Shown piece by piece: positions 44,211-52,713 of a stretch of DNA of 64,000 nucleotides. The stretch comes from Sulfurovum indicum (GTDB taxonomy: Bacteria; Campylobacterota; Campylobacteria; Campylobacterales; Sulfurovaceae). The stretch spans positions 62,001 through 126,000 of the forward strand of contig NZ_CP063164.1 of assembly GCF_014931715.1 (NCBI RefSeq), written 5' to 3'. The translations under genes and the position numbers were made by a program. Position 1 is the first letter of the stretch, and every line of letters begins with the position of its first letter. The notes under the pieces were generated by a model. That model saw only the letters and a program-made list of their open reading frames with translations. It ran no database searches and was not told the origin of the DNA.

Positions 44211-44408
44211 CTATTTACCGCATTTTTCGCCGCTTTGGCATTTTGCATCTGTCTGTTTTTCTCCAGCGCATTTTTTAGCTTTTGCCTGGTCACTCTGGCA
44301 CTTGCCTGACTGGCACTTCTGTTCTGCATCAGCATTTTCGCTTGTTGTACACCCTGTAAACATGATCAATGCCAATCCTATTAATGAACCGAAAAGTAAC
44401 TTTTTCAT
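44211..44408 (-). CDS. Small Cys-rich lipoprotein
   Basis: Lipoprotein of 65 residues. Lipobox IMFTGC, then a short Lys/Cys/Gln-rich mature part with KCQSGKCQSD, KKCAGEKQ and KCQSGEKCGK. It resembles the GKCG-repeat peptide at 42824-43189 in composition but is anchored by lipid and lacks true repeats. Start 44408 has an AAGGAG site; the frame to 44507 is spurious. Metal or thiol binding is plausible from the Cys content only. Confidence 0.8.
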   Translation of the reverse strand: MKKLLFGSLIGLALIMFTGCTTSENADAEQKCQSGKCQSDQAKAKKCAGEKQTDAKCQSGEKCGK

Positions 44409-44573
44409 TTTATTCTCCTTATATGAAGTTGTTTTTATCTGACAGATAGCAGTATAATATGTTGTGTGTGCAAGTTGTGTGCAGCAATTTGCACTGAGAG
44501 TACACATAAAAGTGTTACGATACCGTAAACCATGGATAATTTACACAAAGAAGCACAAAAGAAAGATACGAAA

Positions 44574-45074
44574 ATGAAAAGAAGAGATTTTTTAATTATA
44601 GGTTCAGCATTAGGGTTGTCTCCCTATCTTAAAGCAGAGGTTGATACCGGATTTGAAAAAGAGTTCAAAGAGGTAGAAAAGACCATTGCTGCGGTACAGG
44701 AGCATATGTTTCCCGAAGGCAGCAAGCTTCCCTCTGCCAAAAAGATGAACACTATCTCCTTTCTGTTCCAGACGATCAGTCATCCAACGTATGACAAGGA
44801 TATCAGAACCTTTGTGATCGAAGGGGCCGGAGAGCTTATGCATAGGGAGAAGGGTAAATTCATTCATTACAGTGAGGAGAGAAAGGAGAGTGCTTTGAGA
44901 GAGTATGAAAAGACAAACTACGGCAGAAACTGGCTCTCCCGCATTATGACCCTGACCATGGAAGCGATCTTCAGCGACCCTGTATATGGCAGCAATATCA
45001 AAGAGGAGGGCTGGAAAAGCGTGCAGAGTTTTGGTGGACTTCCCAGACCCGAAACGAGGTACATTAGGCTATGA
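44574..45074 (+). CDS. Gluconate 2-dehydrogenase subunit 3-like protein
   Basis: Small subunit (about 166 residues) of a GMC dehydrogenase complex. The N terminus MKRRDFLIIGSALGLSPYL is a Tat-type signal (RRDFL), so the complex is probably exported folded. The remainder (AAVQEHMFPEG, LSRIMTLTMEAIFSDPVYG, GWKSVQSFGGLPRPE) fits the subunit-3 family that guides the catalytic subunit. Its stop overlaps the GMC gene start (ATGA at 45071). A longer frame starts at 44532; the RR signal favours 44574. Confidence 0.85.
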   Translation: MKRRDFLIIGSALGLSPYLKAEVDTGFEKEFKEVEKTIAAVQEHMFPEGSKLPSAKKMNTISFLFQTISHPTYDKDIRTFVIEGAGELMHREKGKFIHYSEERKESALREYEKTNYGRNWLSRIMTLTMEAIFSDPVYGSNIKEEGWKSVQSFGGLPRPETRYIRL

Positions 45075-46765
45075 GCAAAGATGAATTTGATGTTGTGGTC
45101 ATCGGGTCGGGTGCCAGTGGAGGAGCAGTAGCCTATACATTGTGCAAAGCCGGATACAAAGTAGCAGTTCTGGAGAAAGGACGGCTTATCCGGCGTGATG
45201 AGTTTTCCAAAGATGAGCTGGCATACTGCAGACGTGATATCGTCACTCCCAATCTTTTTGAAGAGTATCATGTCATAGAAGAGAAGGTGAACGGAAAATG
45301 GGAAGCGACCCCAACATATGATTCAGGGTGGAGCTTCTGGAACGGGAACATTGTCGGGGGCTCATCAAATTTCATGAGCGGTATGCTGCACCGTCTTCAT
45401 CCTGATGATTTCCGGCTTAAAAGCAAGTATGGAGAGATAGAGGGAGCCAATGTGGTCGACTGGCCCATCAGCTATGAGGAGCTTGAGCCCTATTATACTT
45501 TGGCAGAGGAGATTGTCGGAATATCAGGATATTATGAGCCGCATCCTTATGAACCGCCAAGAAGTACCCCCGGTTTTACGCAGCCCCCTACAAGAGAGAA
45601 TGCTGTAGTCACACTGCTGGATAAAAGCTGTAAAGCACTGGGTATCAGGTCTCTGGTGACTCCAAGGGCAGTTCTCTCTCGGGACAAAGGCCATCGGAAG
45701 GCTTGCTACTACTCCAATTTCTGTGGAAGTTACGGATGCAGTTCCGGTGCCAAAGGAAGCTCCAGGGAAGCCCTCCTCAAACCGGCGCTGGCAACAGGAA
45801 ACCTGACACTGATGACCAATACCCATGTTAAATATCTGCATACAGAGCAGAAAGATCGTGTCAACAGTGCTGTAGCAATTGACACTGTTACAGGAAAAGA
45901 GAAAAAGATCTATGCCAGACTCTTCGTTGTAGCGGCACAGGCACATGAGAGCGCCAGACTGCTGCTGAATTCGGCAAACAAGTATCATCCGGAGGGTCTT
46001 GCCAACAGCAGTGGGGAGCTGGGGAAGAATCTCATCTTCTCAGGAGGCGGTTCCGGACAGGGGGAGCTGCATGAAAATGAACTGAAAGAGATCTCTTTTG
46101 GCGAACTGATGCAGACAGGATACTTTGTCAACCGCTCCATCCTTGACTGGTACTTTGTTGATGACTGGTGGCATGGCAAGTTCAAGGGCGGTTCGGTAGA
46201 GTTTATGTTTGAACATCAGAACATCATCTCAAGGGCAAGAAAGAACAACTATGAAGAGGGCAGACTGGTTTGGGGTAAAGCACTTGGAGAGAGGGTGGTT
46301 GATCGCTTTACCAAACAGAAAAGTATCCGTTTCGAGATCTTTAACGACTGGCTGCCAAATGACAACTGTTTTGTCTCACTGGACCCAACACACAAGGATA
46401 AATACGGTATGCCTGTAGGAAAACTGCGTATCGGTGCACATCCGCAGGATATCAAAGTAGGAAAATATATTGCCAAAAAATGTGAGGCAGTTCTTGAAGA
46501 GATGGGAGCAAAGAATATCTACTCTTCCATCTCTGCCGATCCGGCACAAAATCTTGTTGCAGGGGGGTGCCGTTTCGGTAATGATCCTAAAACATCGGTC
46601 CTTAACAAATACTGTCAGGCACATGATGTTCCAAATCTCTTTGTGGCCGATGCAAGTTTTATGCCAACAGGTGGTTCGGTTGCCTATACCTGGACAATAT
46701 ATGCCAATGCATTCCGGGTGGCCGACCATATTGCCAAGATACTGAAAAAAGGTATGCCGGGTTAA
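45071..46765 (+). CDS. GMC-family FAD-dependent oxidoreductase
   Basis: Catalytic flavoprotein of 564 residues, oxidising an alcohol or sugar. The FAD-binding motif VVIGSGASGGAVAYTLCKAGYKV is at the N terminus, with NIVGGSSNFMSGM, the KGSSREALLKPAL region and the C-terminal GMC block FVADASFMPTGGSVAYTWTIYAN. It lacks its own signal and likely travels with the Tat-signalled small subunit encoded before it. A cytochrome subunit, often third in such complexes, is not present here. Substrate unknown. Confidence 0.92.
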   Translation: MSKDEFDVVVIGSGASGGAVAYTLCKAGYKVAVLEKGRLIRRDEFSKDELAYCRRDIVTPNLFEEYHVIEEKVNGKWEATPTYDSGWSFWNGNIVGGSSNFMSGMLHRLHPDDFRLKSKYGEIEGANVVDWPISYEELEPYYTLAEEIVGISGYYEPHPYEPPRSTPGFTQPPTRENAVVTLLDKSCKALGIRSLVTPRAVLSRDKGHRKACYYSNFCGSYGCSSGAKGSSREALLKPALATGNLTLMTNTHVKYLHTEQKDRVNSAVAIDTVTGKEKKIYARLFVVAAQAHESARLLLNSANKYHPEGLANSSGELGKNLIFSGGGSGQGELHENELKEISFGELMQTGYFVNRSILDWYFVDDWWHGKFKGGSVEFMFEHQNIISRARKNNYEEGRLVWGKALGERVVDRFTKQKSIRFEIFNDWLPNDNCFVSLDPTHKDKYGMPVGKLRIGAHPQDIKVGKYIAKKCEAVLEEMGAKNIYSSISADPAQNLVAGGCRFGNDPKTSVLNKYCQAHDVPNLFVADASFMPTGGSVAYTWTIYANAFRVADHIAKILKKGMPG

Positions 46766-46846
46766 TTCTGGGAGCATTTGCAATGGCAAGGCAAAGTAAT
46801 TTATAGTATACTGTCTCCATTAAATGTGCATCAGGAGTTTACAATT

Positions 46847-47296
46847 ATGAAACTATCATCTCTGCTTTTGCTACTCTTTTCACTTCTTTTTTTTACAGCA
46901 TGTGAAGGGCCGTCCATGGGTGGAGAAAAGGTGAAAAAAGAGTACTTCACCAATGGTCAGATCCGTTCAGAGTTCATCATGAGTGACAATACAGAACAGA
47001 ATGGTCTATTGAAAAGATATGGATCTGACGGGAAGCTTACTTCTACTGTTCCTATCCGGTTCGGGCTCAAGAATGGTGTAGAGAAACTCTATGATGAAGA
47101 GGGTCGTGTCCTGAAGAGCACACCTTACGTTAACGGAAAGAAACACGGTGAAGAGAAAGGTTACTATCCCAGTGGTGATGTATGGTTTGTCATGCCTTAC
47201 CAAAATGGTATACTGAACGGCCGTGCCTACATCTACCGAAAAGACGGTAAAGTGCTGAGAAAGGGTATTTACAGAGACGGCAGGCTTGTCAACTGA
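46847..47296 (+). CDS. MORN-repeat lipoprotein
   Basis: Lipoprotein of 149 residues (lipobox LFFTAC). The mature part is built of MORN/YwqK-like repeats, such as EYFTNGQIRSEF, RYGSDGKLTSTVPI, LYDEEGRVLKSTPYVNGKKHG and GYYPSGDVWFVMPYQNGILNG. These fold as short beta-hairpins and may mediate envelope interactions. An AGGAG site lies before ATG 46847; the frame to 46778 is not needed. The metallopeptidase gene follows 12 bp later. Confidence 0.87.
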   Translation: MKLSSLLLLLFSLLFFTACEGPSMGGEKVKKEYFTNGQIRSEFIMSDNTEQNGLLKRYGSDGKLTSTVPIRFGLKNGVEKLYDEEGRVLKSTPYVNGKKHGEEKGYYPSGDVWFVMPYQNGILNGRAYIYRKDGKVLRKGIYRDGRLVN

Positions 47297-47308
47297 CCAG
47301 GTACCACC

Positions 47309-47986
47309 TTGACTACAATACTCCCGTATTATACGCATATTGTCAATCCCAGGCTCAGGCATACCTATCTGAGCTTTGACGGGGAGGGGAATCTTCTTGT
47401 CAAGTCACCTAAAGTGCCACAGAGGTATATTGAGCAGCTGCTGCTTCAAAAAGCTGACTGGATCAGACGATCCCGACAGAAGATCCTCAAGAAGAAAGGA
47501 CGTATTTCCCGTATCCATCATGAAATGGAGCTTTATTATCTGGGGAAATCGTATCCTTTGCAATTTCGGGAACATGCAAAAAAGAGAGTTGAGTTTTGTT
47601 TTGAAGAGAGCGGTTTTTCTCTGCTATATAACAGACTTGATATGCAGCAGTTCCAGAAACGGATCTATGCATTCTACAAAACAGCTGCCAGGGAGACAAT
47701 CCCCCCGCTTGTGGATAAATGGGCAGAAAGAATGAGCCTCTATCCGGAGAGTATAATATTTCGAAAAGCCAGGCGGCAGTGGGGAAGCTGTTCAGGAGAG
47801 AACAGGCTCAGTTTCAATACAATGCTGATGAAGCTTCCTCTGGAAGTCATAGAGTATGTGATAGTACATGAGTTGGCACACATACGCCATAAACACCACC
47901 AGAAAGCGTTTTGGAAGCTGGTAGAGGAGACGATGCCGGACTACAGAAAGCAGGTGGACATACTCAAAACCTATACCCCTGTGTAA
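47309..47986 (+). CDS. DUF45/YgjP-type metallopeptidase
   Basis: Putative zinc metalloprotease of 225 residues. The catalytic zinc motif is VIVHELAHIRHKHHQKAFW (HExxH, then a downstream H in HKHH). Preceding family block: RRQWGSCSGENRLSFNTMLM. The start is TTG at 47309, as no ATG is available between the MORN gene stop and the first conserved residues. Substrate unknown. In-operon with the MORN gene before and a zinc-ribbon gene after. Confidence 0.88.
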   Translation: MTTILPYYTHIVNPRLRHTYLSFDGEGNLLVKSPKVPQRYIEQLLLQKADWIRRSRQKILKKKGRISRIHHEMELYYLGKSYPLQFREHAKKRVEFCFEESGFSLLYNRLDMQQFQKRIYAFYKTAARETIPPLVDKWAERMSLYPESIIFRKARRQWGSCSGENRLSFNTMLMKLPLEVIEYVIVHELAHIRHKHHQKAFWKLVEETMPDYRKQVDILKTYTPV

Positions 47987-48011
47987 GGAGTTTCCCATCG
48001 ATATCTATCTT

Positions 48012-48269
48012 TTGCTTTTTCTTATTATTGTTCTGGTCGGATCAGTCACGGTCTATATCTATTATCTTAAAGAGAAAAAAGAGCAGCTCGATGCTATCAA
48101 GCGTGGTTTCTGTCCACGCTGCCGAAAAAAGAGTATAGAGCTTATCGATCAGCGTTCAGGAGGATGTTCGGGTCCAAAGATCCTGAGTTTTGAATGCGGC
48201 GAATGCGGGTATCACAACAGTTTCTCTGTCGAAAACGGAGGCGGGTGCGGAAGCGGCAGCTGCCGATAG
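48012..48269 (+). CDS. Small membrane-anchored zinc-ribbon protein
   Basis: Protein of about 85-90 residues: one N-terminal membrane span (LLFLIIVLVGSVTVYIYYL) and a zinc ribbon with CPRC and CGEC pairs, ending in a Gly/Cys-rich tail (GGGCGSGSCR). The first legal start is TTG 48012, but it has no ribosome site. A strong AAGGAG (47985-47990) lies 6 nt before an in-frame ATC at 47997, so an AUC start giving (M)DIYLLLFLII... is quite possible. Function unknown. Confidence 0.72.
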   Translation: MLFLIIVLVGSVTVYIYYLKEKKEQLDAIKRGFCPRCRKKSIELIDQRSGGCSGPKILSFECGECGYHNSFSVENGGGCGSGSCR

Positions 48270-48298
48270 TTGACACCGGGGTATTTTCCTGCTATAAC
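48270..48298 (+). promoter_or_regulatory. Promoter of the truncated haemoglobin gene
   Basis: TTGACA (48270-48275), 17-nt spacer, TATAAC (48293-48298), starting right after the zinc-ribbon gene stop, 33 bp before the haemoglobin start. Confidence 0.8.
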
Positions 48299-48330
48299 AT
48301 TTCCTAAAAAGAGTCTAAAAAAGGATCATT

Positions 48331-48789
48331 ATGCAATTTTCTACACTGGATTTTTCGATCCAACCCTATATTGAAGGGGTTAACCCTCCGGTTACCAAGC
48401 CCAATCCGGCATTTTTGGAAGATATCGGTGAAGAGGGGATGAGGGAACTTCTGGACCGTTTCTATATGAAACTTTTTGAGAGTCCTATCAAACATCTTTT
48501 TCCGGAAGAGAGAGATGCTATGAAGGCGGCAGGGCAGAATTCGGCAGATTTTTTTATACAGATCTGCGGGGGTCCCAAATATTTCAATAAGAACAGGGGT
48601 GCACCGCAAATGCGGACCCGGCATGCCCCTTTTGCCATTACGCCAGAAGCACGGCTTCACTGGCTGGTACTTTTTGAAGAGTCGCTGCAGCCGATTATCG
48701 AGCAGAAGCTTACAAGTGAAGAGAATATTCAGAGTTTCTGGAACTACTTGAATGTATTCTCCCAGTGGATGGTCAATACAAAGGCTTAA
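48331..48789 (+). CDS. Truncated haemoglobin
   Basis: Haem protein of 152 residues in the truncated globin family, probably binding O2 or NO. Globin marks: FYMKLFESPIKHLFPEE (helix B-C), ADFFIQICGGP, then GAPQMRTRHAPFAITPEARLHW with the expected proximal His and the helix G Trp. The first 25 residues are an N-terminal extension. Its stop shares bases with the stop of msrAB on the other strand (TTAA), so the two genes converge without a gap. Confidence 0.9.
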   Translation: MQFSTLDFSIQPYIEGVNPPVTKPNPAFLEDIGEEGMRELLDRFYMKLFESPIKHLFPEERDAMKAAGQNSADFFIQICGGPKYFNKNRGAPQMRTRHAPFAITPEARLHWLVLFEESLQPIIEQKLTSEENIQSFWNYLNVFSQWMVNTKA

Positions 48790-49712
48790 TCAAACCGCTT
48801 CACGTATCCGTGACAGTAAGGCTTTGAGCCTTTACGCTCATAATAGTCCTGATGATATTGTTCAGCCGGATAAAAAGGGGATTTCTTTTTTATCTGAGTC
48901 GTTACACTGTAGCCTTTTTTTTCTAAAAGCATGATCAGTTTTTCTACTGTTTTGCGCTCCCGGGGTGTTGAAACAAAAATGGCTGAGAGGTACTGTTCTC
49001 CAATATCAGGACCCTGCCCGTCTTTCTGGGTCGGATCATGGATCTCGAAAAAGGTTTTTGCCAGCTCTTCATAGGAAATTTTACCGGGGTCATAGAGCAC
49101 TTCGACCGTTTCCAGATGTCCGGTATTCATGTAGACAACCTCTTTGTATCCGGGATTCTTTGTTTCTCCTCCCATGAATCCGGATATCACCTCTTTGACT
49201 CCATCAAGCTTCTCAAGATAGTACTCCACTCCCCAGAAACATCCACCGGCAAAGTAGGCTTTTTTCAAACCTTTTGCTATTGTTTTCTGTCTGTCAAGAT
49301 TGAGTGAGACAGAGTTGACACAGTGGCGTGTGTTTTTGGGTGTCAGTCCTTCTCCTCTGAAAATATGTCCCAAATGGGCACCGCATTCTGCGCAGACTAT
49401 CTCTGTTCGCATGCCGTCTGCATCGGGGAGTTCTTTGATCGCACCTGGAATGGCATCATCAAAGCTTGGCCACCCGCAATGAGAGTTGAACTTGTCGTCT
49501 GATCTGTAAAGCGGCGTATCACATACTTTGCATCTGTAAACACCCTCTTTGGTTGTATTGACATATTTTCCGGAGAAAGGCTGTTCTGTCCCTTTGTCAA
49601 CAATGACATGCTTCTCCAGTGTTGATAGTGTACTGATTTTTGATTGCCAAGGACCGAAGTCTGCAAGAAGCAGAGTACTTAAAAGTGTACAATATAATAT
49701 TAGTGGTTTCAT
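48786..49712 (-). CDS. msrAB: Peptide methionine sulfoxide reductase MsrB-MsrA fusion, exported
   Basis: Repair enzyme for oxidised methionines, 308 residues, with a signal peptide (MKPLILYCTLLSTLLLADFG), so periplasmic. Order is MsrB then MsrA. The MsrB part has zinc Cys pairs (CKVCDTPLY, CAECGAHLGH), HCGWPSF and the catalytic Cys in NTRHCVNS. The MsrA part begins KKAYFAGGCFWGVEYYLEKL with its catalytic Cys and ends in EQYHQDYY. Both reaction stereoisomers are therefore covered. Convergent with the haemoglobin gene. Confidence 0.95.
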   Translation of the reverse strand: MKPLILYCTLLSTLLLADFGPWQSKISTLSTLEKHVIVDKGTEQPFSGKYVNTTKEGVYRCKVCDTPLYRSDDKFNSHCGWPSFDDAIPGAIKELPDADGMRTEIVCAECGAHLGHIFRGEGLTPKNTRHCVNSVSLNLDRQKTIAKGLKKAYFAGGCFWGVEYYLEKLDGVKEVISGFMGGETKNPGYKEVVYMNTGHLETVEVLYDPGKISYEELAKTFFEIHDPTQKDGQGPDIGEQYLSAIFVSTPRERKTVEKLIMLLEKKGYSVTTQIKKKSPFYPAEQYHQDYYERKGSKPYCHGYVKRFD

Positions 49713-49925
49713 CGGTAATACCTTTAGGTAATGGTTATTGCCATCTTATCAGAAGGATGTGCAAATGATGTGGAACATCAACAGCGGGCTTACAGAAGAG
49801 AAAAGAGCCGAATTTTAAAAAAAGACAAGAGGTTCTCTCTGTACTTCAATATCCTGAAGGTATCAGATACAGCAACTATCGGAAAATATGTTTACACCAT
49901 AATAGTGACCTGGCCGCAAAACAGC

Positions 49926-50585
49926 TCAAACAGGTCTTTTGATCATATACCCCATATTCCTGATATTGATAATAATATCTTCTTTTAGTGCTTTTTTCAG
50001 ACGGTTTACCTCTGCCCTTATGGTTGGGATCTCAACATCCATATTGTCCCAGGCATATTCCTGAAAAAGTGCATAGTCGACTACCCGGCTTCGATTATTG
50101 GCAAGAAGTATAAGGATCTTTAGCTGCCTTGCCGGCAAAACCTGGACTTCCCCCTTGAATCTCAGTGTAGAAGATTCAATATCAAGACTGTAGTTCTTTG
50201 AGAGCCTTAAGTGAGAATGGGGGATATAATCAGATTGCAGTATCTTATCTATCCTGATAGACAACTCTTTAAGATGAAACGGTTTCTTGAGGTAGTCATG
50301 ACACCCAAGAGTAAAAGCACGGGAAATGTCATCTATGTCTATAATAGCCGATATAAAAATAGTGGGGATCTGTATTTTGTTTTTCTGTAGCATCTCAAGG
50401 AGTGTCAGTCCATCGATGTTTGGCACATTGATATCCAAAATAAGAAGGTCAAAGCAGTTCTCCTGCAGTGAGTGCAATACAGATTCTCCGTCTTTGAAGG
50501 TTTGAACGGCATGACCTTTTATGATAAGGAACTTACTGATCGCCTCACTAAGCAACAGGTCGTCTTCAAGTAATAAAATTTTCAT
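49926..50585 (-). CDS. OmpR-family response regulator
   Basis: Response regulator of 219 residues. The receiver has LLEDDLLL (acidic pair), phospho-Asp in LILDINVPNIDG and the Lys in DYLKKPF. The C-terminal winged helix contains LPARQLKILILLANN and ends near INIRNMGYMIKRPV. It resembles the regulator at 601-1251 closely (same KILLLED, IKGH, DINVP, FISA and LGCxDYLKKPF). The start overlaps the kinase gene stop (ATGA). The pair is divergent from the TAXI-TRAP operon. Confidence 0.94.
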   Translation of the reverse strand: MKILLLEDDLLLSEAISKFLIIKGHAVQTFKDGESVLHSLQENCFDLLILDINVPNIDGLTLLEMLQKNKIQIPTIFISAIIDIDDISRAFTLGCHDYLKKPFHLKELSIRIDKILQSDYIPHSHLRLSKNYSLDIESSTLRFKGEVQVLPARQLKILILLANNRSRVVDYALFQEYAWDNMDVEIPTIRAEVNRLKKALKEDIIINIRNMGYMIKRPV

Positions 50586-51505
50586 TGTATTTCCTTGTTG
50601 AAATAGTATTCGAATGAAGTATTGTTATTATCGGAGTGAAGCACTATCCTGATATTCTCCTCATCACATATGGTTTTGACCAGACTTAAACCAAGACCAA
50701 GACCATCTTTACTATGATTTTCTCTGTAGTATGCATTAAAAATCTGTTCCGGGTCTTCTATGGTTGCGGAATTGGTGGAAATTTTAAAAATATAATGTTT
50801 TTTGTTTTCATAAAGTTTTATGTGTATCACCTCAAACTCTTTTGTGTATTTTATTGCATTTGTAATGTTGTTGTCAATAATACGTTGCAACTTGGTTTCA
50901 TTTATTTTAACAGTAGTTTGAGTGCAATGGTTTGTAAATTCAAATGAGAGTTTTGATTGTTTTGCAACAATATCAAAAAACTCTATTCTGCTCTTTATAA
51001 AATCTGCCAAGACAAGTTCCTGTTTCGGATAAACAATTTTATCTTTTTGGGTAAGGTAGCTTAGGTCATCATAAATACCGTACATATTTTTGGTAGCGGC
51101 TTCAATATTTGAGAGGATATTGTGTTTTCCTGATACAAGTTCAAAAAGTTCGATATTCGCCATGATGATTGCAAGCGGCGTATGTGTTTCGTGTACCGCA
51201 TAGCGCAGAAAAAGTTTTTGTGACTTAAGCAGTTCCTGAGAGTACTCTTTCTCTTTTTTCAATTTGTTTTCATAGTCCTGGCGGGATAAACGCATAAGCT
51301 TGAGGTAAAAAAGATTAAGGACAAACACCAGGATACCGTAGGGCAGCAAGATAGCTAAATTTTCAGTGTCTTTAAACAGCGCGACCAGGCCAAGTGAAAA
51401 AGTAAAGATAAATGCAACCATGCCAAACATATGCATAGAGTATGTCCGGAATATTTGCTTAAGCATCTGTTTAAGCAAAAGAAAATGATATGCATATCGT
51501 ATCAA
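50582..51505 (-). CDS. Membrane sensor histidine kinase
   Basis: Sensor kinase of 307 residues. Two membrane segments lie at about 23-42 and 52-70 with almost no periplasmic loop between them, so it likely senses within the membrane or cytoplasm. Then a coiled region, H-box RYAVHETHTPLAII, N-box DNNITNAIKYT and G-box GLGLGLSLVKTICD. The start is TTG with a GGGG ribosome site 6 nt before it. It likely controls the divergent transporter genes, and it is a paralogue of the kinase cut at the window start. Confidence 0.92.
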   Translation of the reverse strand: MIRYAYHFLLLKQMLKQIFRTYSMHMFGMVAFIFTFSLGLVALFKDTENLAILLPYGILVFVLNLFYLKLMRLSRQDYENKLKKEKEYSQELLKSQKLFLRYAVHETHTPLAIIMANIELFELVSGKHNILSNIEAATKNMYGIYDDLSYLTQKDKIVYPKQELVLADFIKSRIEFFDIVAKQSKLSFEFTNHCTQTTVKINETKLQRIIDNNITNAIKYTKEFEVIHIKLYENKKHYIFKISTNSATIEDPEQIFNAYYRENHSKDGLGLGLSLVKTICDEENIRIVLHSDNNNTSFEYYFNKEIQ

Positions 51506-51735
51506 TCGTTCCCCTTTTTGCTACATATTTCATCGTATATTATGATAGCCAATATTTATTTGAATTGTTTTGTATATCGTAGCAGGATCATATTATAAAT
51601 TAGTAAAAAATAATTTAATTTTATATGTAAAAATTTATTTTATGCTTTAATGCTATTTTGAGGCTATTTTTATCTGCTACAATTTCACTATCGATCTTTA
51701 AGGCGATATATACATAACCACATTGGAGGATTTTC

Positions 51736-52686
51736 ATGAAAAAAATAATGATGAGTACAGCACTGATTGCTGCAATAAGCATTCCATCATTTGCTACGCA
51801 GTTTATTACGATTGGTACAGGTGGAGTCACCGGTACATATTACCCGACCGGCGGCGCTATTTGCCGGATGATGAACAAAGATAGAAAGACCACAGGAATT
51901 CGATGTTCCGTAGAGTCAACCGGAGGATCTGTCTACAATGTAAACACGATCAATGCCAATGAACTTGATTTTGGTATTGCACAGAGTGATACTGCGTATC
52001 AGGCATACCATGGTGAAGGAAAATTTAAAGGTAAGGCAATTAAAGGTTTGAGGTCTGTATTGGCAATTTATCCTGAGCTTTTGGCATTTGTTGTGACAAA
52101 ATCATCAGGGATCAAGTCTTTGGCAGATGTGAAAGGGAAAAAAATCAATATAGATATTCCCGGTTCCGGTACAAGAATGACGACAGATATCGTACTTGAA
52201 GCGTTTGGTATCAAGCATTCAGATATGGCACTTGCAAATGAGTTGAAATCAAGTGAAGGACCAACAATGTTGAAAGATAACAAAATTGATGGTTACTTTG
52301 GTGTATTCGGGCATCCGACAGCAAATATCAAAGATGCTGCAAACTCTGTAGATATCGATCTGGTACCTATTGAAGGGAAACCTATTGATGATCTGGTCAA
52401 GAAATATTCTTATTATGCAAAAGGTGTAATTTCGGGTTCTTTCTATAAAGGTGTAGAGCATGATACGCCAAGTATCGGGGTAAAAGCAGTGCTTGTCACC
52501 AAAGACAGTATTGATGACAAGGTTGTTTATACTGTAGCAAAGACGATTCTTGATAATTTTGATGAGTTCAAAAAACTTCATCCTGCCTATAAAACGATCA
52601 CAAAAGAGTCACTGCTTGATGGTCTTGCAGTACCGCAGCATCCGGGTGCGATCAAAGCGTTTAAAGAAGCAGGCCTTTTAAAATAG
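51736..52686 (+). CDS. TAXI-family TRAP transporter substrate-binding protein
   Basis: Periplasmic binding protein of 316 residues for a TRAP transporter. Signal peptide about 1-20 (MKKIMMSTALIAAISIPSFA). TAXI family marks: FITIGTGGVTGTYYPTGGAIC, then VESTGGSVYNVNTINANELDFGIAQSD. The rest has an alpha/beta binding-protein pattern with a C-terminal PQHPGAIKAFKEAGL. TAXI proteins often bind organic acids or amino acids, but the ligand cannot be read here. The permease gene follows after 27 bp. Confidence 0.95.
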   Translation: MKKIMMSTALIAAISIPSFATQFITIGTGGVTGTYYPTGGAICRMMNKDRKTTGIRCSVESTGGSVYNVNTINANELDFGIAQSDTAYQAYHGEGKFKGKAIKGLRSVLAIYPELLAFVVTKSSGIKSLADVKGKKINIDIPGSGTRMTTDIVLEAFGIKHSDMALANELKSSEGPTMLKDNKIDGYFGVFGHPTANIKDAANSVDIDLVPIEGKPIDDLVKKYSYYAKGVISGSFYKGVEHDTPSIGVKAVLVTKDSIDDKVVYTVAKTILDNFDEFKKLHPAYKTITKESLLDGLAVPQHPGAIKAFKEAGLLK

Positions 52687-52713
52687 GGCCCTGCTATGAA
52701 GGAAAATCAGCAT

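Noticed and set aside
49731-49988. Plus-strand frame between msrAB and the response regulator
   Set aside because: Overlaps the regulator end on the other strand and lacks a ribosome site or a plausible domain.
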